The position numbers and the translations under genes were made by a program. DNA of 26,381 nt from an uncultured Pseudoflavonifractor sp. GTDB lineage: Bacteria > Bacillota > Clostridia > Oscillospirales > Oscillospiraceae. The notes below the pieces were generated by a model. It searched no databases and was not told where the DNA came from. It saw nothing but the letters and a program-made list of their open reading frames with translations. How positions within the stretch are numbered: the first letter of the stretch is position 1; every line of letters starts with the position of its first letter. Where the stretch lies: assembly GCA_947383685.1 (NCBI GenBank), contig CANDEE010000024.1, forward strand, positions 1 to 26,381, given 5' to 3'. Shown piece after piece: positions 15,110 through 21,529 of this stretch.

Positions 15110-15183
15110 GCTTTCCCTCCGGCTCGGGCTGGCATCCGGGCCTCATGACCCTTCCCTCGTCCTCACTCCGGTCCAAGCTCCCC
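15110..15183 (-). repeat. 74-bp dispersed element, copy B (groES-groEL gap)
   Basis: This copy aligns without gaps to 7060-7133 (61/74 identical). Its minus-strand hairpin is GGGTC-ATGA-GGCCC, with a G-U wobble preserving the pairing despite sequence change. The frame homologous to the rlmB segment is still open here (LDRSEDEGRVMRPGCQPEPE), but no ribosome-binding site at usable distance supports translation. Confidence 0.7.
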
Positions 15184-15204
15184 TATGCGCCATCCTCCGC
15201 GCTC

Positions 15205-15489
15205 TTACTCAACAATGGCAAGAATGTCGCCCTGGCGGACAATGGTGTACTCCTCGCCGTCCACCTTGACCTCGGTGCCGGAATACTTGCTGGTAATGAC
15301 CTTTTGGCCCTTCTTTACGGTCATCTTAACCTCCTTGCCGTCCACCAGTCCGCCAGGGCCTACGGCGATGATCTCCGCCACCTCGGGCTTCTCCTTGGCG
15401 CTGCCGGTGAGAATCAGGCCGCTCTTGGTCTTTTCCTCGGCCTCCATCATCTTAATGATGACCCGGTCTCCCAAAGGCTTCAGTTTCAT
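15205..15489 (-). CDS. groES: 10 kDa co-chaperonin GroES
   Basis: The 94-residue protein caps GroEL and controls substrate release. It shows the family pattern MKLKPLGDRVIIK at the N-terminus, a mobile loop at about residues 17-32 (EEKTKSGLILTGSAKE), EIIAVGPG and the C-terminal KVDGEEYTIVRQGDILAIVE. The start is the ATG at 15489 with AAGGAGG 9 nt upstream. Longer frames reaching 15648 run through the CIRCE operator and promoter and are rejected. It is the first gene of groES-groEL and is under CIRCE control. Confidence 0.97.
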   Translation of the reverse strand: MKLKPLGDRVIIKMMEAEEKTKSGLILTGSAKEKPEVAEIIAVGPGGLVDGKEVKMTVKKGQKVITSKYSGTEVKVDGEEYTIVRQGDILAIVE

Positions 15490-15539
15490 AGATGGTTCCT
15501 CCTTATATGAATATATTCGAGCTAACAATTTTATGGAGG

Positions 15540-15566
15540 TTAGCACTCTTTTCTTCCGAGTGCTAA
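15540..15566 (-). promoter_or_regulatory. CIRCE operator (HrcA-binding site)
   Basis: This is a perfect CIRCE element: TTAGCACTC (15540-15548), a 9-bp spacer and GAGTGCTAA (15558-15566). It lies at about +5 to +31 of the groESL transcript. By established knowledge HrcA binds here and represses groESL until heat or misfolded protein titrates GroEL. Confidence 0.97.
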
Positions 15567-15577
15567 CCGCAAGTATG

Positions 15578-15606
15578 ATAATAACTCCACCGCCATAAAA
15601 AATCAA
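15578..15606 (-). promoter_or_regulatory. groESL promoter
   Basis: On the minus strand TTGATT (15601-15606), a 17-bp spacer and TATTAT (15578-15583), giving a start near 15571, just before the CIRCE element. The -35 box overlaps the tail of the upstream terminator. Confidence 0.8.
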
Positions 15607-15633
15607 CCCCTTTTTTGGAAAAAAAGGGGTTGA
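15603..15633 (-). terminator. terminator of the lipid-kinase operon
   Basis: A 14-bp stem (15603-15616 with 15620-15633, TCAACCCCTTTTTT with AAAAAAGGGGTTGA) with a 3-nt loop. On the minus strand it is followed by a T-run. Its distal arm and tail contain the groESL -35 hexamer. Confidence 0.8.
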
Positions 15634-15655
15634 CCATCCAAAATTCAAAATCTGT

Positions 15656-16591
15656 TCACATTACCGCCCCGGCAGCTGTCCTTTCGACGGCGTATTCTAC
15701 TCCGGCAGGCCGGAAAAAGTTTACCTTACGCTCCGAAAGGCCAATGGTAAAGGCGTGTCCCTGCAGAACCTCCCCATCCACCACCGCCACCAGCTCCTCC
15801 TCAGAGGTGACCGAAACGGAATCCCCGTGCCAGTCCCGGACCAGCTTCGGACACTCTTTGTACCGCCCCGCGGCATACTTACCCACGCACCGGGCAAATT
15901 CCAAAAGCGTCACATCCCCTACCAGCAGAACGTCCAACACCCCATCGTCGGGCCGGGCCTCGGGCACAGGCCGGAACCCGCCGCCGTAATATTGGCCATT
16001 GCACACACAGACCAGCGCGGTAGGCCCCGCATGGTGGATAGGTCCCATCTCCACACCCATAGGCCGGGTGATCCCCTTCAGAACCGTGGCAATCAGGGAA
16101 AGGATATAGGCGCCCTTTTTTCCCACCAAAGGAAGCCGCTTAAAGCGGTGGACATCGGCGGCAACCCGAGCGTCCACCCCCACACACACCACATCCAGCC
16201 CCAAAAGGCCGTTGCAGTCAATCAGGTCCAGCGCCGCCTGGGGACCGTCCTTCAGCAAGGCCACCTCGGCAAACCTTTTCTTACCCTCTTTTCCGTAAAG
16301 GCGCAGAAAATCGTTTCCCGTACCCATGGGCACGTTGGTCACTGCCGCCCATTCCTTCCCGGCGGCGGCGTTTACTACTTCGTTGAGGGTCCCATCCCCG
16401 CCGCAGGCATAGAGCCGCACCGGGTCCCCCGGCTCCAGGGCCCGGATGGCCAACCGCTTTGCGTCCCCCGCTCCCTGAGTGGTATAGGCCTCAAAATCCC
16501 CGTCCGGGAAGGCCCTCTCCACCCGGTCCAGAAGGGCTTTTGCGCTGTTCCTGGGTCCCGCCACTGGGTTAATAATGAATACGTGCCGCAT
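15656..16591 (-). CDS. diacylglycerol kinase family lipid kinase
   Basis: The 311-residue protein belongs to the DagK/YegS soluble lipid-kinase family, which phosphorylates diacylglycerol or related lipids at the membrane face. The nucleotide-binding GGDGT is at 64-68 (YACGGDGTLNEVV), followed by PMGTGNDFLR (88-97). Residues at the start (IINPVAG) are the usual entry strand. The C-terminal beta-sandwich includes NGQYYGGGF and DDGVLDVLLV. Exact substrate cannot be told from sequence. Its ATG overlaps the stop of the previous gene by one base (TGATG), indicating translational coupling. It is the last gene of the three-gene operon, with a terminator about 20 nt downstream. Confidence 0.92.
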   Translation of the reverse strand: MRHVFIINPVAGPRNSAKALLDRVERAFPDGDFEAYTTQGAGDAKRLAIRALEPGDPVRLYACGGDGTLNEVVNAAAGKEWAAVTNVPMGTGNDFLRLYGKEGKKRFAEVALLKDGPQAALDLIDCNGLLGLDVVCVGVDARVAADVHRFKRLPLVGKKGAYILSLIATVLKGITRPMGVEMGPIHHAGPTALVCVCNGQYYGGGFRPVPEARPDDGVLDVLLVGDVTLLEFARCVGKYAAGRYKECPKLVRDWHGDSVSVTSEEELVAVVDGEVLQGHAFTIGLSERKVNFFRPAGVEYAVERTAAGAVM

Positions 16592-17715
16592 CAGAACAGG
16601 TCCACCCGCTGCTCGGGCCGGGCCAGACGGGCCGCCAAGGCGGCGGCCTCGGCGCGGGTCACAGCCGAGTCAGGCCGGAAGGACAGCTTTTCATCCACTC
16701 CGGTCAAAATTCCTTTGGTATAAAGCCCATAGACGGCTCCGGCGGCGGGGTCGATAGCCTTCACATCCCGGACGGCCGCCATCACCCGGACGGGATTGTT
16801 CCTCTGGGGCAGGCTCCGGGCCAATTCAGTGGCCCCAAACACCTGGGCCAGTTCCCGGCGGGTGATCTGCCGCTCGTAGTCGTCAAACTGCCCCCTCGAA
16901 ATGATACCGCTGGCCAGGCAATAGGTCACAGCATCCGTATACCAGGGAGTGGATACATGGGCGGTGGTATGAAAGTTGTCTCCCTTGTGGCGGCTGTCCA
17001 TGTTGGCTGCCATCTGGAGGGCCTCCGCCACCGTCACCTCCCGTCCCGGCTCAAAGGTGCTGGTCCCTGTACCCTCCATAATACCCGTATTGTAGGCAAT
17101 ATCCACCCACAGGGCAAACCAGTCTTTGGGGTCCACGTCGTCAAAGGCGGGGAGCCTCCCCCGGGTCAGGGGGAACTGGCTGCCCTCCACCCCCAGCTCA
17201 CCGAGCACACCGGGAATCTGGAAAAGGGGCGCCACCGTTCGCCCACCTCCTTTGGAGGTCAAAATAAGGGCGTCCAACCCGCCGCTGGTCCCCAGCTCCA
17301 CGCTGACATAACTGATGGGGTAGACCTCGTTGGTTTCCTCCCCCGCCCCATTGGTGTAGGGCAGGATACTCACCACGCCCCAGTCGTCCCCCCGCTGGGC
17401 CATATAAAGTCCGTAACCCGCAGGCATCAGGGTGTCGTACTCCGGCTCAATCAGATATTCCCCGTCGGGACGGATGACCCCCAGCTTGCCGTCCAGATTC
17501 ACCGCCGCCATCCCCAGGGAAAAGGAGACCACCGAGCGGTACTGGATGGGGACAACCACCTCTCCGCCGCTTCCGGCAAAGCCCCACTTTCCATCCTCCT
17601 CTACCTGAGCCATTCCCTCGCTGTATCCGTAAACGGTGTAGGCGCGGGCCGCGGGAGTTGCCGCCAAAAGACTCAACGACAGCAATGCCGCCGCCAGTCT
17701 GTCTCTCTTTTTCAT
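16591..17715 (-). CDS. exported WG-repeat and SLH-domain protein, 374 aa
   Basis: A signal peptide ends near ARA at residue 25. Residues 26-115 contain WG-type repeats (EDGKWGFAGSGGEVVVPIQY, DGKLGVIRPDGEYLIEPEYD, DDWGVVSI). Three S-layer homology repeats fill the C-terminal half: about 191-235 (FDDVDPKDWFALWVDIAYNTG), 255-297 and 317-362 (ending FRPDSAVTRAEAAALAARL). SLH repeats usually bind pyruvylated wall polymers, so the WG part would be displayed outside. It begins 12 nt after the RNA methyltransferase gene, with AAGGGGG upstream, and overlaps the lipid-kinase gene by 1 nt. The pairing of a surface protein with an rRNA methyltransferase and a lipid kinase is probably just operon packing. 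Confidence 0.88.
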   Translation of the reverse strand: MKKRDRLAAALLSLSLLAATPAARAYTVYGYSEGMAQVEEDGKWGFAGSGGEVVVPIQYRSVVSFSLGMAAVNLDGKLGVIRPDGEYLIEPEYDTLMPAGYGLYMAQRGDDWGVVSILPYTNGAGEETNEVYPISYVSVELGTSGGLDALILTSKGGGRTVAPLFQIPGVLGELGVEGSQFPLTRGRLPAFDDVDPKDWFALWVDIAYNTGIMEGTGTSTFEPGREVTVAEALQMAANMDSRHKGDNFHTTAHVSTPWYTDAVTYCLASGIISRGQFDDYERQITRRELAQVFGATELARSLPQRNNPVRVMAAVRDVKAIDPAAGAVYGLYTKGILTGVDEKLSFRPDSAVTRAEAAALAARLARPEQRVDLF

Positions 17716-17727
17716 GTCCCCGCCCCC

Positions 17728-18843
17728 TTATCCGTATTGAAACAGGTCACATTTCAGCCGTCCGTTATAGAGCTTCCGCTTCTTGTCCGCTTTCCGTCCA
17801 AAGGTCCGCTCGAACTCCGTGTGAGAGGACAGCAGGCTCAGGCTCCACCCCTCCGGCACAGCCCGCCACGCCCTTCCAAATGCGGCGTAGAGGTCCTCGG
17901 CCTCCCGCTTTTCCAAAATGCGCTCCCCATAAGGCGGGTTGGTGACCACCCTCCCCCTCGGCTCCGGGGGCGTAAATTTGGTGGCGTCCGCCACCCGGAA
18001 ACGGCAAAGGTCCTCTACCCCGGCCTTGACGGCGTTATCCCTTGCCAGCTCCACCGCTTTGGGGTCAATGTCGCTGCCCTCAATGTCGTACTCTCCATCA
18101 TACTCCAAATCCATGGCCCTGTCCGCCTCCTCCAGCCACAGCTGAGAGGAAACCCAGGCCCACTTTTGGGCGGAGAAGCTCCTGTCCAGGCCAGGGGCGC
18201 GGTTTTTGGCGATCATAGCGGCCTCGATGGGAATGGTTCCCGAGCCGCAAAAGGGGTCCCGGAGCGGGTCCTTCCCCCGGTAACGGGACAGCAATACCAT
18301 CCCGGCAGCCAAAGTCTCCCGCAGCGGAGCCACCACACTCATGGCCCGGTAGCCCCGCTTGTGAAGGCTGGGGCCGGTGGAATCCAGATAAAGCTCCGCC
18401 ATATCGTCCATAATAAAGAGGCGGATGGCATATTCCACCCCGGTTTCCGGCATATGCTCTAAACCGTAGGCCGCCCCCAGCCGGTCTCCCACGGCGGCCT
18501 TGAGATTCGCCACGCACCGCTGCTGAGAAGTCAGTCTGGAGCCTACCGTCCGGCACCGGATGGGGAATGCTCCGTCCCGGGGAATAAAATCCTCCCAGGG
18601 TAAGGCCCTGGCCCCATCGTATAGGGCGTCAAAATCGGGAGCGGAGAACCGGCCCAGCCGCAGCAGCACCCGTTCCCCCGTCCGCAGGCACAGGTTGGCC
18701 CGGACAAGGCTTTCGGGAGTGTAGTCCCACAGCACCCGCCCGTTCTCCGCCCGGACGTTTTGGGCGTCCAGCCGTTTCAGCTCCTGGGCACAGACCCCCT
18801 CCAGGCCAAACAGGGTGGGAGAGATTAGGTCAAATTGAGCCAT
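17728..18843 (-). CDS. THUMP-domain class I RNA N2-guanine methyltransferase (RlmL N-domain/YpsC-like)
   Basis: The 371-residue enzyme matches the RlmL/YpsC-type family that methylates guanine N2 in 23S rRNA using S-adenosylmethionine. The THUMP RNA-binding part spans about 55-155. Motif I is DPFCGSGTIPIEAA (196-209). The catalytic motif IV is TNPPYGER (301-308), and the tail KRKLYNGRLKCDLFQY is typical of the family. The start at 18843 has AAAGGAGG about 8 nt upstream; a longer frame to 18891 includes that site and is rejected. It lacks the second methyltransferase domain of E. coli RlmL, as is normal in Firmicutes. It is the first gene of the operon, behind a good promoter at 18924-18952. 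Confidence 0.9.
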   Translation of the reverse strand: MAQFDLISPTLFGLEGVCAQELKRLDAQNVRAENGRVLWDYTPESLVRANLCLRTGERVLLRLGRFSAPDFDALYDGARALPWEDFIPRDGAFPIRCRTVGSRLTSQQRCVANLKAAVGDRLGAAYGLEHMPETGVEYAIRLFIMDDMAELYLDSTGPSLHKRGYRAMSVVAPLRETLAAGMVLLSRYRGKDPLRDPFCGSGTIPIEAAMIAKNRAPGLDRSFSAQKWAWVSSQLWLEEADRAMDLEYDGEYDIEGSDIDPKAVELARDNAVKAGVEDLCRFRVADATKFTPPEPRGRVVTNPPYGERILEKREAEDLYAAFGRAWRAVPEGWSLSLLSSHTEFERTFGRKADKKRKLYNGRLKCDLFQYG

Positions 18844-18923
18844 GGGCGATCCTCCTTTCTCATTTTCTTTTTCAGACGAGAAATATTCCAAAAAAGTTCC
18901 CGAATTTTGGCGGACATCATTTT

Positions 18924-18952
18924 ATTATACCGCCGTTCCCCACCTTTGGCAA
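18924..18952 (-). promoter_or_regulatory. promoter of the methyltransferase/WG-SLH/lipid-kinase operon
   Basis: On the minus strand TTGCCA (18947-18952), a 17-bp spacer and a perfect TATAAT (18924-18929). The start is near 18917, leaving a leader of about 74 nt. Confidence 0.7.
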
Positions 18953-19037
18953 TCTTTTTCTCTCCGGGGGCTCCATCGGCTCTCCTTTTAGCCGGCAGCC
19001 CTTTCCGGTGGTATACTTGCCTTAAATTTTTCGGGAA

Positions 19038-19080
19038 AAGGGCAAAGACGGAGCGCATGATGCGCTCCGTCTTTGCCCTT
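19038..19080 (-). terminator. strong terminator of the GNAT gene
   Basis: A perfect 20-bp inverted repeat (19038-19057 with 19061-19080) with a TGA loop. On the minus strand it continues with TTTTCCC. It lies about 33 nt beyond the acetyltransferase stop codon. On the plus strand there is no T-tract. Confidence 0.8.
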
Positions 19081-19113
19081 CTTAGGGATGCGGCCAGCAG
19101 AATGATATGTGCT

Positions 19114-19563
19114 TTATAGTGTCATACCCAATTCCCATTCGTCATCATCGCTTCTGCCGGTTTCCGTAAATCCAATTTGGCGGTATAGTCCATATGCCAC
19201 TTCATTTTCGGGATTACAGGTAAGCAAAACGGTTTTGGACCTTCCAAAAGGCTTTGAGGCAATGTATTTGAGAACTTCCCGCAATGCAGCTTTCCCATAC
19301 CCCTTCCTCTGAAAAGCGCTATCGATCATCATATGCCAAATATTATATACTTCTTCCTCATAATCATAGATAACCATTACATATCCAACCATTTTATCTT
19401 CCGCATATATCCCAAATGGCATGCATTGGTTGTAATAGACATACGCTTGTGCGAGACTGCGAACAGGATTTGAAACATACCTCTCTTGCCCCGCTGCAAG
19501 CCTTAAGTTAAAGCAATCAAGAAAATTTGATTCGTCGATCTTCTTTAAGGCAATATTGTTCAT
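19114..19563 (-). CDS. GNAT-family N-acetyltransferase, 149 aa
   Basis: The acetyl-CoA pyrophosphate loop is QRKGYGKAAL (85-94), following the beta-bulge strand IWHMMIDSAF. The second family motif is NPENEVAYGLYRQIGF (117-132), and the overall pattern recalls polyamine acetyltransferases such as BltD, though the substrate is not certain. The start at 19563 has GGAGG 6 nt upstream. That site can pair with an upstream CCTCCA, forming a hairpin that would hide it. Codon use and base composition are clearly more AT-rich than in the neighbouring genes, as is the 400-bp gap beyond it. The gene may therefore be a recent arrival. It is monocistronic, ending at a strong terminator. Confidence 0.88.
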   Translation of the reverse strand: MNNIALKKIDESNFLDCFNLRLAAGQERYVSNPVRSLAQAYVYYNQCMPFGIYAEDKMVGYVMVIYDYEEEVYNIWHMMIDSAFQRKGYGKAALREVLKYIASKPFGRSKTVLLTCNPENEVAYGLYRQIGFTETGRSDDDEWELGMTL

Positions 19564-19569
19564 CGCTTT

Positions 19570-19587
19570 CCTCCATCATTTTGGAGG
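19570..19587 (-). promoter_or_regulatory. hairpin masking the GNAT ribosome-binding site
   Basis: In the minus-strand mRNA, CCTCCA (19582-19587) pairs with TGGAGG (19570-19575) over a 6-nt loop. The second arm contains the Shine-Dalgarno GGAGG. This suggests restrained or conditional translation. It is inferred from pairing only. Confidence 0.45.
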
Positions 19588-19910
19588 GTTAACTTAGGGT
19601 TGCCCTCCGGTTTGTGTCGTTCCGAATATCCTTCATCATCATAATGAACAACCCCTTTCCATTTCAGTATCTATATGATAAACACAGAAAACCTGTGGGA
19701 TTTTCCCCTGATCCGCCTGAGGTATACCTACGGTGGCGCTTTGGTAAAGTATAGCACAAGACTATACATAAATCAATTGCCACAGAGGGAAGATTCTTTT
19801 GTCTTCCCATTTTTGGACTCGGGAGGTGGCAGGCGCATGATATGCACCCTAAGAAAGACCCTTGTCACTTGACAATAAGAAAGTTTCGTTAAAAATATAA
19901 CGTTAAATAT
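19588..19910. other. AT-rich gap without a credible gene
   Basis: No frame has a usable start site; a 65-codon frame at 19675-19872 lacks a ribosome-binding site. The stretch contains a hairpin GTATAG/CTATAC (19749-19754 with 19762-19767) and a terminator-like hairpin GGGAAGA/TCTTCCC (19787-19793 with 19802-19808) with an ATTTTT tail on the plus strand. It also has a direct repeat of TTGACAATA at 19869-19877 and 19911-19919, exactly 42 bp apart. An inverted repeat CGTTA/TAACG (19887-19891 with 19898-19902) sits just upstream of the nfeD-like promoter and could be an operator. Confidence 0.4.
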
Positions 19911-19939
19911 TTGACAATATTGACGGCGTGTGGTATAAT
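19911..19939 (+). promoter_or_regulatory. consensus promoter of the NfeD-stomatin pair
   Basis: TTGACA (19911-19916), exactly 17 bp, and TATAAT (19934-19939): a perfect consensus sigma-A promoter, starting near 19946. This implies strong expression unless repressed. Confidence 0.9.
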
Positions 19940-19991
19940 AAATTCGTACCAAGGAAGCCAGCTGGTTATTATTAGAAAGGAGCTGATGGTC

Positions 19992-20429
19992 ATGCCTTGG
20001 TTACCAAGCGTTATGTGGCTGGCGCTGCTGGTTTTTTTTGCCATTGCAGAGGCAGTCACGGTTGGTTTGGTGTCGGTGTGGTTTGCGGCGGGAGCCCTTG
20101 TGGCGCTGCTGAGCACCTTCTTCACCGCCAACATCTGGTTCCAAATTTTCCTATTCCTGGTGGTGTCCCTTATCACCATGGCGGTGCTGCGGCCTTTGGC
20201 CCGCAAGTATGTACTGCCCACGGTGGTGCCCACCAACGCCGACCGGGTCATTGGGCGGCAGGCGGTGGTCACGGAGGCCATTGACAACCTGAACGGAAAA
20301 GGGGCCGTGGTAGTCTTTGGCGTGGCCTGGACTGCCCGCTCGGAGGACGGCTCCCCCATTCCGGAGGGAACCACCGTCACCGTTGACCGCATTGAGGGAG
20401 TCAAGCTGTTTGTGACCCCCGAAGCATAG
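19992..20429 (+). CDS. NfeD-family membrane protein, 145 aa
   Basis: Two to three membrane helices fill residues ~5-66 (WLALLVFFAIAEAV, VSVWFAAGALVALL, IFLFLVVSLITMAVL). A soluble OB-fold follows from about 85 (IGRQAVVTEAIDNLNGKGAVVV...EGTTVTVDRIEGVKLFV), the NfeD C-terminal domain. The start at 19992 is chosen because AAAGGAG (19976-19982) is 9 nt away; the ATG at 19986 is only 3 nt from it. NfeD proteins pair with stomatin/SPFH proteins in membrane microdomains, and the SPFH gene starts 27 nt downstream. This is the short NfeD form without a ClpP-like protease domain. Confidence 0.9.
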   Translation: MPWLPSVMWLALLVFFAIAEAVTVGLVSVWFAAGALVALLSTFFTANIWFQIFLFLVVSLITMAVLRPLARKYVLPTVVPTNADRVIGRQAVVTEAIDNLNGKGAVVVFGVAWTARSEDGSPIPEGTTVTVDRIEGVKLFVTPEA

Positions 20430-20456
20430 GTTTCACTTTAGAAAGGAGTTTGCTTT

Positions 20457-21374
20457 ATGCCCATCTATATGAAAATCATCCTTGCCCTTCTGGGCTTTTT
20501 GGTGGTACTTGTTGCCGCCCTCAACTTCAAGATCGTCCAGCAGTCCAAGGCCTATGTCATCACCCGCCTGGGCTCCTTCCACACCATTTGGACTCAAGGC
20601 CCCCACTTTAAGGCTCCCTTCATTGACCGCATCGTGAAGGTGGTCTCCCTGAAGGAGCAGGTGGTGGACTTTGCCCCCCAGCCCGTTATCACCAAGGATA
20701 ACGTGACCATGCAGATCGACACGGTGCTCTACTTTGCCATCACTGACCCCAAGCTCTACACCTACGGCGTGGAGCATCCCATGTCCGCCATTGAGAACCT
20801 GACCGCCACCACCCTGCGTAACATTATTGGTGAACTGGAGCTGGACCAGACCCTCACCAGCCGGGACATTATCAACTCCAAAATGCGCGCCCTGCTGGAC
20901 GAGGCCACCGACCCCTGGGGCATCAAGGTCAACCGGGTGGAGCTAAAAAACATCATCCCGCCCCGTGAAATTCAGGACGCCATGGAAAAGCAGATGAAGG
21001 CAGAGCGGGAGCGCCGGGAATCCATCCTCCAGGCCGAGGGCACCAAGCAGAGCCAGATTTTGGTGGCCGAGGGTGAGAAGCAGTCCCTCATCCTGAAGGC
21101 CGAGGCCGCCAAGGAGGCCGCCATCAAACGGGCCGAGGGTGAGGCGGAGGCCATCCTGAAGGTACAGCAGGCCACAGCGGAAGCCCTGAAGCTCCTGACC
21201 CAGGCCGCCCCCAGCGACCAGGTGGTAAAGCTGAAGGCCCTGGAAGCTTTCCAGAAGGCCGCCGACGGCCGGGCCACCAAGCTCATCATCCCCTCGGAGA
21301 TTCAAGGCCTGGCAGGCCTTGCCGCCAGCACCAAGGAAATCTTTACTGACGAAAAGGGTGAAGAAAAGAAGTAA
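20457..21374 (+). CDS. SPFH/Band 7 stomatin-like protein
   Basis: A single N-terminal membrane helix (about 5-24) precedes an SPFH domain: KIVQQSKAYVITRLGSFH, PQPVITKDNVTMQIDTVLYF, AIENLTATTLRNIIGELELD, ending near IIPPREIQDAMEKQMKAERE (~residue 185). A long Ala/Glu/Lys helix to about 245 contains repeated AEGEKQS and KAEAAKEAA units and is a probable oligomerising coiled coil. The C-terminal region has LIIPSEIQGLAG. At 305 residues it is close to QmcA/stomatin length. Together with the NfeD gene it should form a membrane scaffold complex. AAAGGAG lies about 8-9 nt before the ATG. A strong terminator follows at 21421. Confidence 0.94.
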   Translation: MPIYMKIILALLGFLVVLVAALNFKIVQQSKAYVITRLGSFHTIWTQGPHFKAPFIDRIVKVVSLKEQVVDFAPQPVITKDNVTMQIDTVLYFAITDPKLYTYGVEHPMSAIENLTATTLRNIIGELELDQTLTSRDIINSKMRALLDEATDPWGIKVNRVELKNIIPPREIQDAMEKQMKAERERRESILQAEGTKQSQILVAEGEKQSLILKAEAAKEAAIKRAEGEAEAILKVQQATAEALKLLTQAAPSDQVVKLKALEAFQKAADGRATKLIIPSEIQGLAGLAASTKEIFTDEKGEEKK

Positions 21375-21420
21375 CCCCTACCGTCCCGGTATATTCCCCT
21401 GCCCCTTCCATCCTCCCCTT

Positions 21421-21456
21421 AAGAGGGCGGCGCGTTTGCGCCGCCCTCTTGTTTTT
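21421..21456 (+). terminator. terminator of the NfeD-stomatin operon
   Basis: A perfect 13-bp stem (21421-21433 with 21438-21450) with a GTTT loop and a GTTTTT tail. The tail also supplies the -35 hexamer of the gdpP promoter. Confidence 0.9.
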
Positions 21457-21477
21457 CTCCCCATTTTGTGCTATCAT
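21449..21477 (+). promoter_or_regulatory. gdpP operon promoter embedded in the terminator tail
   Basis: TTGTTT (21449-21454), a 17-bp spacer and TATCAT (21472-21477) preceded by TG (extended -10). The -35 box lies at the end of the terminator stem and its T-run. The start is near 21484, and the leader is about 46 nt. Confidence 0.55.
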
Positions 21478-21529
21478 GCTTTTATCTATATCCCTTTCAA
21501 TCTCCGCCCCTGGAAAGGAGGTGTCCGTC

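Noticed and set aside
16957..18462. 501-codon open frame on the plus strand
   Set aside because: It runs antisense across two clear genes (WG/SLH protein and RNA methyltransferase) and has a composition of Pro/His/Arg typical of a shadow frame.
21449..21529. Upstream start for gdpP giving a 694-residue protein
   Set aside because: The extra 27 codons include the terminator tail, the promoter and the AAAGGAGG site that serves the TTG at 21530.
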